Shown here piece after piece: positions 1 to 6,065 of a stretch of 13,017 bases of DNA (positions are counted from its first letter, which is position 1; each line of letters begins with the position of its first letter). The notes under the pieces are model-generated. The model was not told the origin of the DNA, made no database searches, and worked only from the letters and a program-made list of their open reading frames with translations. Source of the stretch: Bdellovibrio sp. CG10_big_fil_rev_8_21_14_0_10_47_8 (GTDB lineage Bacteria > Bdellovibrionota > Bdellovibrionia > Bdellovibrionales > Bdellovibrionaceae); NCBI GenBank assembly GCA_002773975.1, contig PEZR01000150.1:1-13017 (forward strand), given 5' to 3'. The translations under genes and the position numbers were made by a program.

Positions 1-180
1 CAAGTTTTGGTTTTAACTGCGCCGGTCGTTGTCTGTTTTTCGCCCAACATCTTTCAAGACATTGAAATGGTTGAGAGTGAAAAATTCCTCACCCACGGCC
101 CCCAAGAGCTGATTCAAAATTCTCAGCTGAAAAAGAAAACTTGGGAAGATTTGCAGCAGGTCATGAGGTCCCTGGCCTGA
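1..180 (+). CDS. 3' end of an unidentified protein (partial)
   Basis: Frame 1 is open from the window edge to a TGA at 178-180 and gives the last 59 residues of a protein whose start lies outside the window. The fragment begins with a hydrophobic, beta-strand-like stretch (QVLVLTAPVVVCFSPN). It continues as a charged, probably helical tail that ends in MRSLA. I do not recognise the family; the small hydrophobic strand followed by a helix would fit the C-terminal part of a Rossmann-like enzyme, but this is weak. Codon use resembles the neighbouring genes and the frame ends cleanly before a hairpin and a new promoter, so a real gene end is likely. It runs in the same direction as the SpoIID-domain gene, with 80 bp between them. 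Confidence 0.6.
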   Translation, partial: QVLVLTAPVVVCFSPNIFQDIEMVESEKFLTHGPQELIQNSQLKKKTWEDLQQVMRSLA

Positions 181-192
181 GGCTTGGGACCT
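166..192 (+). terminator. Hairpin overlapping the stop of the first gene (possible terminator)
   Basis: AGGTCCC at 166-172 and GGGACCT at 186-192 form a perfect 7-bp stem. Inside it, GCC and GGC can add 3 bp around a TGA triloop, and that TGA is the stop codon of the upstream gene. There is no run of T after the stem, so it is not a classic intrinsic terminator. It may instead protect the 3' end of the mRNA. Confidence 0.35.
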
Positions 193-196
193 AGAC

Positions 197-225
197 TTGT
201 CATCAGGTTCTGATCACGATTTAAT
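197..225 (+). promoter_or_regulatory. Sigma-70-type promoter for the SpoIID-domain gene
   Basis: TTGTCA (197-202) and TTTAAT (220-225) each match the sigma-70 consensus at five of six bases and are separated by exactly 17 bp. Transcription would start near 232, about 30 nt before the GTG start. The spacer region contains the dyad ATCAG-gtt-CTGAT (202-214), which could be an operator. This is a consensus match only. Confidence 0.5.
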
Positions 226-260
226 GAGAGCACACAATTTGATAACAAGGACGTTAGGCA

Positions 261-1478
261 GTGTGCTTCAGGGTTTGTCTCATTTTTTTTCTTTCCATGT
301 TGTCGCTTGAAACGCGGGCCTCAAGGTCGTTGGTGTTGGATGGGCCGCCAGTGCGAGTTCGTTTAGAGATCTCGCAGAAAAATATCGAGATTGATGGCGT
401 CGGCGTTCAGATTCAGGGTGAGACTGATTTTTATCAGTTGGTGTCTATTCCCCATCATCAACGTCTGCGGATTTTTCGATCAAAGGCCAATGATCAAAAT
501 GTTTGGGTCGTTCAGCGAGAAGGACAAAAAGAGGAAAAAATATCTCAGACCTATCTTTCTCTGCGAGCTATCGGGTTAAGATCTCAGGGGAAAGCTTTGC
601 CGGAACATTTGTTTTTGACCCCGCGAGGGAAAACAAATTTTGATGTCATAGGTGTGGTGAATTTAGAAGACTATGTTTTGGGTGTTGTCGGCAGTGAAAT
701 GCCGACCTCATGGCCGGAAGAAACACTCAAGGCTCAGGCCATTGCAGCTCGGTCGTATGTCTTAGCCGTCATGAGAGAAAGAGCTCGGGAAGTTTTTCAT
801 GTCGAGAGCTCAACTTTAGATCAGGTTTTTCGTCCCATGGCCGGCAATATTGGTCCAGGTTCGCCATGGTTACGTGTGCAAAAGGCCGTTCAGGAAACCG
901 AGGGTGTGGTGCTGCTGGGCTCCGGTCGTCATGTTTTGAAGTCCTATTATCATTCGGACTGTGGGGGGAAAACTTCATCTCCGCAATCTGTGTGGGGATC
1001 TTCGGGACCGCGAGTTGCAGTCTTAGATTCAACCTGCCCACAGAATCCCAAAGCTCACTGGCAGCTTTCGGTGGCCAGCGCACAGCTGGAAACGCAGCTG
1101 CGTCAGTATCTGAAAAACCCCCAATTGGGGCCACTGGTGGCGATGCAAACACTGCGGGCCGGTCCTCAGGATCGGGTGGAGAAAGTCGATTTTGTTTGGG
1201 GGTCTGGCGAGAAGACGCGAATCTGGGCCCATCAACTGAGGAGTCTTTTTGGTTTTGAAAAAATGCGGAGTACCTTTTTTGAAATTCAAAAAAAGGGTGC
1301 TGAGTACGTTTTTTCGGGTCGGGGCTTTGGTCATGGAGTAGGATTGTGTCAGTGGGGAGCGCGACAAATGGGAAAGTCCGGCGAGACCTATCGGCAAATT
1401 CTGCGGCATTATTACCCGCAGTCAGAGATTCAAATTAGAAGCTGGCCAAAACTCGAATCGCAAACAGCAAAACTGTAA
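261..1478 (+). CDS. Secreted SpoIID/LytB-domain protein (predicted peptidoglycan lytic transglycosylase)
   Basis: The 405-residue protein starts at a GTG preceded by AAGGA at 247-251. An N-terminal hydrophobic segment (about residues 4-16) followed by TRA-S looks like a signal peptide, so the protein should act in the periplasm or cell envelope. The SpoIID domain covers about residues 128-390. It has the NLEDYVLGVVGSEMP block with Glu146 at the position of the catalytic Glu of SpoIID, then KAQAIAARSY. The YYHSDCGGKT block (229-238) holds His231 and Cys234 in the metal-associated region, and the signature GRGFGHGVGLCQWGARQMG lies at 353-371. Family members cleave glycan strands stripped of stem peptides, best studied in endospore engulfment. 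No sporulation gene is present, and the domain is also known in non-spore-formers, so a role in wall remodelling is inferred. The N-terminal 110 residues are less conserved. Confidence 0.88.
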   Translation: MCFRVCLIFFLSMLSLETRASRSLVLDGPPVRVRLEISQKNIEIDGVGVQIQGETDFYQLVSIPHHQRLRIFRSKANDQNVWVVQREGQKEEKISQTYLSLRAIGLRSQGKALPEHLFLTPRGKTNFDVIGVVNLEDYVLGVVGSEMPTSWPEETLKAQAIAARSYVLAVMRERAREVFHVESSTLDQVFRPMAGNIGPGSPWLRVQKAVQETEGVVLLGSGRHVLKSYYHSDCGGKTSSPQSVWGSSGPRVAVLDSTCPQNPKAHWQLSVASAQLETQLRQYLKNPQLGPLVAMQTLRAGPQDRVEKVDFVWGSGEKTRIWAHQLRSLFGFEKMRSTFFEIQKKGAEYVFSGRGFGHGVGLCQWGARQMGKSGETYRQILRHYYPQSEIQIRSWPKLESQTAKL

Positions 1479-1573
1479 CGATGGCAAGTGCTTGGGGAGC
1501 TGTGACTTGGGATGCAACTTTCATAAGTAATTGTTCGGACGTTTTGTCAAAAACTGAAGCAATTAACTAAAAA
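1479..1573. other. Convergent intergenic region without a clear terminator
   Basis: This 95-bp gap separates two convergent genes. AATTG at 1529-1533 and CAATT at 1560-1564 can pair around a weak GTTTT/AAAAC inner stem. The result is AT-rich and imperfect, so I do not call it a terminator. The end near 1565-1585 is very AT-rich. Confidence 0.4.
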
Positions 1574-3055
1574 TTATTTAATATAAAAGAAGTGAAATTT
1601 CGGAGAGCTGTCTCGTTTCTGGATGGCCGCCTCAATATCAAACAATCCAATGACCTCAGTGGCGTAGCCCTTTTTTACATTGAAAATCGTGAAATCACAG
1701 GATTCGAGGATTTGATGAAGGCCCCGGCCAGCGCCGCCTTTATTTTCATTCAGGGACCCAGCGGCTCCCGCATAACAGCTCGAGAAGTACTTCAGCACCG
1801 TGTCTCTGGAAATGGCGCCAAAAGAGTCTCGGACTGAGATAGCCATCATATTGCCGTCACAGCCATAGCGTAAAATGGCCTCTTCTTGGGGGTTCAGTTC
1901 AATGGTCTCTGTTCGGGGCAGGTGATTATAGAGCGCGCGCCCCTCTGAGTCCACAGGGGCGTCATAGATCGCATTCATCAGCATTTCTTCGACGGCGACT
2001 TGAACTCGGTCCAAGAGGGCGCTGCGGATGCCCAGAGAACGAAAATAACTAAGGAGCTCTTGACGGAGACCCTCGCGGTCCTTGGAGGACTTGGCCACCT
2101 TGGTTTTGGTGTCGGTGCCCCAGGCGAGGTATTTTTCTAGACCGAAATAATCTTTGTTGAGGATTTTCGTCAGAGTGGTCAAAAGACTTTTGACGGTCCC
2201 GGCCCGATCCTCGGAATCCACGGTGATCACATATTGAACAAAGGGCAGCTCTTGAACTGGCCCGAAGTCCTTTTTCGTGGACTGAAGAAAAACCATTTCT
2301 CCTTGGAAGTTAACGTCTCGAAGCCAACGCAAAAAATCCATCGAAGTTTCATCGCAAAAAACGACATCAAAATTTTTGCTTTTATCCCGGATGGCCGCCT
2401 GGGCTTCATCCTGTGTGCTGCACAGATGGAGATAAACGCCCGTGCTTCCAACGGCGGTTTTTATCATGTTTTGTTGTTTTTTATTGGGTTCCATCAACAA
2501 GACATTTTGGCTGGGAGCTTTGGATTCGCTGCGCAGAAAATTCATTTGTGCGGAGCTCACCACTTCGATTTCTTTTTTGGCTCTTTCAAGCTGCCGGGCG
2601 GTGATCTCGTACATTTTTGCTTTTTCATTGGTTTTGGTCAGGCGGTCGGTCAAGATCCCGGCATAAATCCGGTAGAGCAAAAATTGAAAACGATCTTTTT
2701 GGTTGGGCGGCACGTGGGCAAAGTCATCTGCATGAATGGCAAAACATTCTAGTTTTGTTTTAGCCCGGATCGTGGCGCTGGCGGGTTTGCCAGATAAAAC
2801 ACTCATCTCTCCAAGAACTTCCCCATTTTGAGATAGTTCGTTGACCTTCTCGTTATCGACAAGAACCTCGACCGTTCCCTGTCGAAGAAAGTAGAGAGTG
2901 TCATTAGATTGGCCAGCGGAGAGCAGGACTTCCCCATGTTGGAACTCACTGGGGCGAACCATTGTACTGATTTGCAACAAAAGGGTCTCATCAAAGCTAG
3001 AAAAGAAGGGGTAGGCTCGGATTTCGCGAGCAATTTCGGCGGGATGTAGACTCAT
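1574..3055 (-). CDS. Multidomain protein: cNMP-binding-like, receiver-like and GHKL ATPase domains
   Basis: The protein has 493 residues, no signal peptide and no membrane segment, so it is probably cytoplasmic. Residues 15-115 form a cyclic-nucleotide-binding fold (GEVLLSAGQSNDTLYFLRQG, then GEMSVLSGKP). The Arg that grips the cyclic phosphate in CRP-like sites is Ala92 here. Residues 138-170 look like a coiled coil. Residues 183-300 resemble a receiver domain, with Asp235 after FDVVFC and Thr260, but the N-terminal acidic pair and the conserved Lys are absent. Residues 325-475 form a GHKL ATPase of the RsbW/histidine-kinase type: N box VEEMLMNAIYDA (355-366), G1-like RDSFG (409-413) and G2 GGAGRGL (440-446). 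No phosphoacceptor His box is visible. It may be a protein kinase or switch, but the partner is unknown. The ATG start has no clear ribosome-binding site; the next Met is residue 32, inside the first domain. Confidence 0.8.
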   Translation of the reverse strand: MSLHPAEIAREIRAYPFFSSFDETLLLQISTMVRPSEFQHGEVLLSAGQSNDTLYFLRQGTVEVLVDNEKVNELSQNGEVLGEMSVLSGKPASATIRAKTKLECFAIHADDFAHVPPNQKDRFQFLLYRIYAGILTDRLTKTNEKAKMYEITARQLERAKKEIEVVSSAQMNFLRSESKAPSQNVLLMEPNKKQQNMIKTAVGSTGVYLHLCSTQDEAQAAIRDKSKNFDVVFCDETSMDFLRWLRDVNFQGEMVFLQSTKKDFGPVQELPFVQYVITVDSEDRAGTVKSLLTTLTKILNKDYFGLEKYLAWGTDTKTKVAKSSKDREGLRQELLSYFRSLGIRSALLDRVQVAVEEMLMNAIYDAPVDSEGRALYNHLPRTETIELNPQEEAILRYGCDGNMMAISVRDSFGAISRDTVLKYFSSCYAGAAGSLNENKGGAGRGLHQILESCDFTIFNVKKGYATEVIGLFDIEAAIQKRDSSPKFHFFYIK

Positions 3056-3278
3056 AATGAGAATATTCTGGCATGGAAGGGCCCGGGAGGGCAGTCTGGT
3101 TTGTCAAAGTTTTGGTCAGTGGTCGGCTGGTGGCCAGGCGCTGGTGTCGAAATATTGGTAAAAATTCGCTCTAAATAACTGAAATAAAAGACCTATTTAA
3201 AAGTGACAAAAAAACGCCCTGTTTTCCGCGGAAGGCTTCGTTTTCATCGTCTCAGAGTGGGGCATGAATTTTGAATAC

Positions 3279-3284
3279 TATAAT
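3279..3284 (+). promoter_or_regulatory. Possible -10 box for the lipoprotein genes
   Basis: TATAAT is a perfect sigma-70 -10 hexamer about 93 bp before the chosen lipoprotein start. The bases 16-18 bp upstream do not match a -35 element, and the sequence is AT-rich enough for chance matches. If real, it gives an 85-90 nt leader that contains the hairpin at 3340-3370. Confidence 0.3.
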
Positions 3285-3339
3285 TATATTAAATAGTTAT
3301 TGGATTTCTTAGGCTTCGGCACGGGGCTTGTAATTGGAA

Positions 3340-3370
3340 CTCCTGTAGAAGGATCGTCGAGGTCCAGGAG
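3340..3370 (+). promoter_or_regulatory. Candidate hairpin sequestering the ribosome-binding site
   Basis: CTCCTG at 3340-3345 is fully complementary to CAGGAG at 3365-3370, the ribosome-binding site of the first lipoprotein gene, with a 19-nt loop. Pairing would hide the site. The six-base match is direct; a regulatory role is inferred. Confidence 0.3.
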
Positions 3371-3376
3371 ATGAGT

Positions 3377-4297
3377 ATGAAAACGCAGACCGAACAAAAT
3401 AGAAAGCTCAAGTTGGCAGCCATGCTGATGGCCGCGATGCTTTTGAGTGCAGGTTGTGCGAGCAAAAAAGATGGCGGTGGTTCTGATGACACTGCTGCTC
3501 CTGGGGGGCAGATCACGAGCTCTCCGACAACGCCTTCAGATACTGATGCTAGCCGTGGCACAACTTGGAGTTCTGGCGCGACAGCGGCCTTGGATGTGGA
3601 TCTGTCCGCATTGAATAGTTATGCGGCCTCTCATCCGATCAATAATCCCAAAGACGTTCGTATCAGTGTGAAATTGTTTGATGCCGGTGGAAACAAGTAT
3701 GCCGGGAAAATTATGATTAGCTATTTAGACAATGGTCAGTACTTTACCGGATCTTTCCAGGCGGAAGACACCGTCAACGCCAGCAAGGGGAACGCTTATC
3801 CAGGTGTTCACCAGGCTGTTTACAATAAATGGTTTATGGCTCCGACCAGCAATGCTCGTGGGCCGATTGCCGCGAAATATGCTGGCAAAAATGTATTCCA
3901 TGGATTTTACGAGGATTCATTGGGTGCGGTCATGATCATTGCCACAGATTCTGCGGATCAGGGCGACGGAGTGGCTTCGAACGAAGTGAGCGGAGAGATT
4001 TGGTTTAAAAACTATGCCAATAGCTCATACCCTGACAATGACAACAACGGAAACGTGCCTTGTTGGTTTGAAACTCAGGGGCCTTATGATTGTCGGACAT
4101 TCTTGACCTACTCTTCAGCTTCAAGCTTAGCGAAGAAAAATGGAGAATTGGTGAGCACCTCTGCGGTTCTCCCCACCGAGTCTCTTTGGTACACGAGTTT
4201 GAAAGATCACTATTATAACGAAGAATCTCCCCAGCGTGGTTGGAGAAAATTAGGAACTTTTACCGGCCTGAACAGAGCCAAAGCATTTACTCAGTAA
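3377..4297 (+). CDS. Predicted lipoprotein, function unknown
   Basis: The 306-residue protein is reckoned from ATG 3377, which sits 6 nt after AGGAG (3366-3370). The upstream in-frame ATG at 3371 abuts that site with no spacing and is less likely. Residues 1-26 are a lipoprotein signal peptide with basic residues, a hydrophobic core and the lipobox LSAGC, placing the lipidated Cys at 27. Ala at +2 does not suggest inner-membrane retention under the E. coli rule. A Gly/Ser/Asp/Thr/Pro-rich linker (SKKDGGGSDD onward, to about residue 65) precedes a probable globular domain. That domain has two Cys about 12 residues apart (PCWFETQGPYDC) that could form a disulfide. I recognise no enzyme motif or named family. 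It is probably co-transcribed with the next lipoprotein gene, 19 nt downstream. Confidence 0.85.
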   Translation: MKTQTEQNRKLKLAAMLMAAMLLSAGCASKKDGGGSDDTAAPGGQITSSPTTPSDTDASRGTTWSSGATAALDVDLSALNSYAASHPINNPKDVRISVKLFDAGGNKYAGKIMISYLDNGQYFTGSFQAEDTVNASKGNAYPGVHQAVYNKWFMAPTSNARGPIAAKYAGKNVFHGFYEDSLGAVMIIATDSADQGDGVASNEVSGEIWFKNYANSSYPDNDNNGNVPCWFETQGPYDCRTFLTYSSASSLAKKNGELVSTSAVLPTESLWYTSLKDHYYNEESPQRGWRKLGTFTGLNRAKAFTQ

Positions 4298-4316
4298 GAT
4301 GAAAGAGGATAGAAGT

Positions 4317-4913
4317 ATGGGACAATTAAAAACATTCTCAAAATGGACGATCACATCGGTGGCAGTTTTGGGCATTTTTGTCGCCTGCGGAAAAAAAGAC
4401 GACGGCGGCGGATCCAATACGGTAGCACCACTTCCAGTCGTTAGCTGTTACCAGGGCCAAGTTCCCCCCACCGGATACTCTTGCAGTTACAACTCTGGCG
4501 GATATGCCAACGGCAACTTGCTCAATAACTTGCAGTTTGATGATGGTCTGAGTTTCACCGGTCGTTTGAGTTTAACAGCGACCAGCGCGAACATTGATTT
4601 GAACCATCCCTCCGCCTATGCAATGTACAATGGGCCGGTGGCGATTTCCGGTCAGTTGACTGTGACCAATGGCGGAGCTCTTTGTGGAGCCCCCAACGGG
4701 ACTTACAACTTCAATGGCCAAGCGACCTACATGGGCGGAACCATTTCCGGATTGGATTTGACGGTCAATGGGCCGGCGGCAATCCGGTTCGTGGGTGCAG
4801 CTGTGATCTACAATCCCAATGGAGTATCCAGAGACTCCGCGACCAATCGTCTGACTTTGCAAGTGAATGCATCTGTGAACGGTGGCTCCTGCGGTTACAT
4901 CATGACTTATTGA
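4317..4913 (+). CDS. Predicted small lipoprotein, Gly/Asn-rich, function unknown
   Basis: The 198-residue protein starts at ATG 4317, which has AGAGGA (4304-4309) 7 nt upstream. An in-frame ATG at 4299 would add MKEDRS but overlaps the ribosome-binding site region. The signal peptide ends in the lipobox-like FVAC, so Cys24 should be lipidated. It is followed by GKKDDGGGS, a linker almost identical to that of the preceding lipoprotein. The mature part is rich in Gly, Asn, Ser and Thr, with alternating hydrophobic stretches suggesting beta strands. It has four further Cys (SCYQG, YSCSY, LCGAP, SCGYI) that could form two disulfides. It ends in IMTY, an aromatic terminus often seen in outer-membrane beta proteins, though the length and lipid anchor argue against a barrel. 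I recognise no family. Confidence 0.85.
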   Translation: MGQLKTFSKWTITSVAVLGIFVACGKKDDGGGSNTVAPLPVVSCYQGQVPPTGYSCSYNSGGYANGNLLNNLQFDDGLSFTGRLSLTATSANIDLNHPSAYAMYNGPVAISGQLTVTNGGALCGAPNGTYNFNGQATYMGGTISGLDLTVNGPAAIRFVGAAVIYNPNGVSRDSATNRLTLQVNASVNGGSCGYIMTY

Positions 4914-4974
4914 TTTTGATGGCATTGGGATTCGCAGATTTCTGAAACGAACTTAAAATTTAAAGTAAAACTTG

Positions 4975-5010
4975 AACAAGAGAGTGAGTCATTTCACTCT
5001 CTTGTTTTTT
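4975..5010 (+). terminator. Strong intrinsic terminator after the lipoprotein genes
   Basis: AACAAGAGAGTGA (4975-4987) and its exact complement TCACTCTCTTGTT (4994-5006) form a 13-bp stem with a 6-nt loop. A run of T extends to 5010. It lies 61 nt after the second lipoprotein stop. The A residues before the stem are too few for efficient termination in the other direction, and no minus-strand gene needs it. Confidence 0.92.
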
Positions 5011-5078
5011 GATCTCTGTTGCAGTTTCAAGAAAAGTTCTTGCCAAAGAAAAACATTCTGAGTCATGCTGTCCAAGTC

Positions 5079-5966
5079 ATGACGCTTCTTCCTCTGTGGA
5101 CCGATTTTTTTGATGATCTCCAACATGTTCGTGGTCGCTCTTTGAACACGGTGATGGCTTATCGTCGCGATCTTGAGCTCTTTGCCAAATACCGAGAAAA
5201 CCAAAGTTCTATCTCTGGATTTTATGAGTACATGAAGCAGCAGAAGCTTTCCACGCGCTCTCAAGCTCGGATCATTTCGTCTTTGCGAACCTATTTCAAA
5301 TTTTGTGAAGGTCGCGGCATGGAGGCTCCTGAACTTCGTGAGCTGCGCCCGCCCAAAATAAAAGTAGGTTTACCTAAATCACTGAGTTTGAAAGAATTTG
5401 AAGATTTGCTGCGGGCCTGCCAGGTGGATGAGGTTTCCAGGGCCCTTCGTAATCGTCTGACCTTGATGTTACTTTTTGGTTTGGGCTGCCGAGTCAGTGA
5501 GCTCGTTGCTTTGAATCTTGAGGACTATAGCCCCACAGATCGTTGGCTAAAAATTCATGGCAAGGGCAACAAAGAACGATTGGTGCCTCTGACGGATCAG
5601 TTGGTGATCGAGTTGGGATTGTATATTCAACAGGCCAGGCCCCATTTGATCCGAGAAAAAAGTTCGACTTTGTTGGTGAATGATCGTGGGCACCGACCGT
5701 CACGGGTTGATATTTGGCGTTGGTTGGCAGCTTGGTCGGCCAAGGCTGGCTTTGATGAGCCCATCAGCCCCCATCGCTTTCGTCATGGCTGTGCGACTGC
5801 TTTGCTGGAAAGTGGAGCTGATTTGCGCAGCATTCAGGTTCTTTTGGGTCATTCGAGCATTCAGACCACACAGATCTATACCAATGTGACCACGCAAAAT
5901 TTGGTCAAAACAGTGGACGAACATCATCCACTCTCACACATCAAAGACATTGAATCTGATTTGTAA
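5079..5966 (+). CDS. Xer-type tyrosine site-specific recombinase
   Basis: The protein has 295 residues from ATG 5079, matching the roughly 300 of XerC/XerD. The frame is open upstream to a TTG at 5019, but that adds 20 residues unlike the family and starts just after the terminator. Neither start has a good ribosome-binding site. The N-terminal SAM-like core-binding domain covers about 1-95. The catalytic domain carries the full tyrosine-recombinase set: Arg138 (GCRVSEL), Lys162 (HGKGNKER), His232 and Arg235 (PHRFRHG), His258 (LLGHSSIQTTQIYT) and the nucleophile Tyr267. The DEHHPLSH tail is typical of XerC/XerD. Such enzymes resolve chromosome dimers at dif. XerC and XerD cannot be told apart with confidence here. 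No phage or integron genes lie nearby, which favours a housekeeping role. Confidence 0.9.
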   Translation: MTLLPLWTDFFDDLQHVRGRSLNTVMAYRRDLELFAKYRENQSSISGFYEYMKQQKLSTRSQARIISSLRTYFKFCEGRGMEAPELRELRPPKIKVGLPKSLSLKEFEDLLRACQVDEVSRALRNRLTLMLLFGLGCRVSELVALNLEDYSPTDRWLKIHGKGNKERLVPLTDQLVIELGLYIQQARPHLIREKSSTLLVNDRGHRPSRVDIWRWLAAWSAKAGFDEPISPHRFRHGCATALLESGADLRSIQVLLGHSSIQTTQIYTNVTTQNLVKTVDEHHPLSHIKDIESDL

Positions 5967-6065
5967 AATGCGGCTTTGAATGTCCGGTCGCCGTCGGAAG
6001 TTTTATTCCAGAACTCCCTGAGTCAGACTTCGCTTTGGTCTTTCTTTTTGCAAAGACCTGTCGGA

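Larger units (their letters stand above)
3056..3376. promoter_or_regulatory. Divergent intergenic region with palindromes
   Basis: This region of about 320 bp lies between two divergent genes and must hold promoters for both. On the minus strand a TTGACA (complement of 3102-3107) lies upstream of the ATPase gene, but no good -10 follows at 16-18 bp. TATAAT occurs on the plus strand at 3279-3284 in a very AT-rich stretch, without a convincing -35. Perfect palindromes are AGAATATTCT at 3060-3069, just upstream of the minus-strand start, and TTCCGCGGAA at 3224-3233, flanked by AAAACG (3211-3216) and CGTTTT (3239-3244). I see no convincing small gene here. Confidence 0.4.

Noticed and set aside
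710..1258. A 182-codon plus-strand open frame inside the SpoIID-domain gene, and others antisense to it
   Set aside because: It overlaps a conserved coding frame throughout and gives a Ser/Gly/Arg-rich translation typical of an out-of-frame reading.
1529..1564. Bidirectional terminator between the convergent genes
   Set aside because: The stem is short, AT-rich and interrupted, and has no proper T run on either side.
2234..2752. A 172-codon plus-strand open frame opposite the minus-strand ATPase gene
   Set aside because: It lies wholly inside the opposite-strand gene, whose cNMP-like, receiver-like and ATPase domains are clear. Its translation is Phe/His-rich with no recognisable motif.
3267..3294. 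Possible dif site (TTATATTAAAT resembles the XerD arm TTATGTTAAAT)
   Set aside because: Only the right half matches. The left 11 bases do not resemble the conserved XerC arm (GCGCATAA), and the region is AT-rich, so a chance match is likely.
5019..5078. Extended N terminus of the Xer recombinase from TTG 5019
   Set aside because: There is no ribosome-binding site, the start sits directly after a terminator, and the extra 20 residues do not resemble Xer proteins.
5079..5966. Integrase of a mobile element
   Set aside because: Length and motifs fit chromosomal XerC/XerD. There are no phage, integron or transposon genes, no attachment-site repeats and no tRNA next to it.
5976..6065. Extended N terminus of ComM from TTG 5976
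   Set aside because: The 30 extra residues have no counterpart in the family, whose start aligns at ATG 6066.
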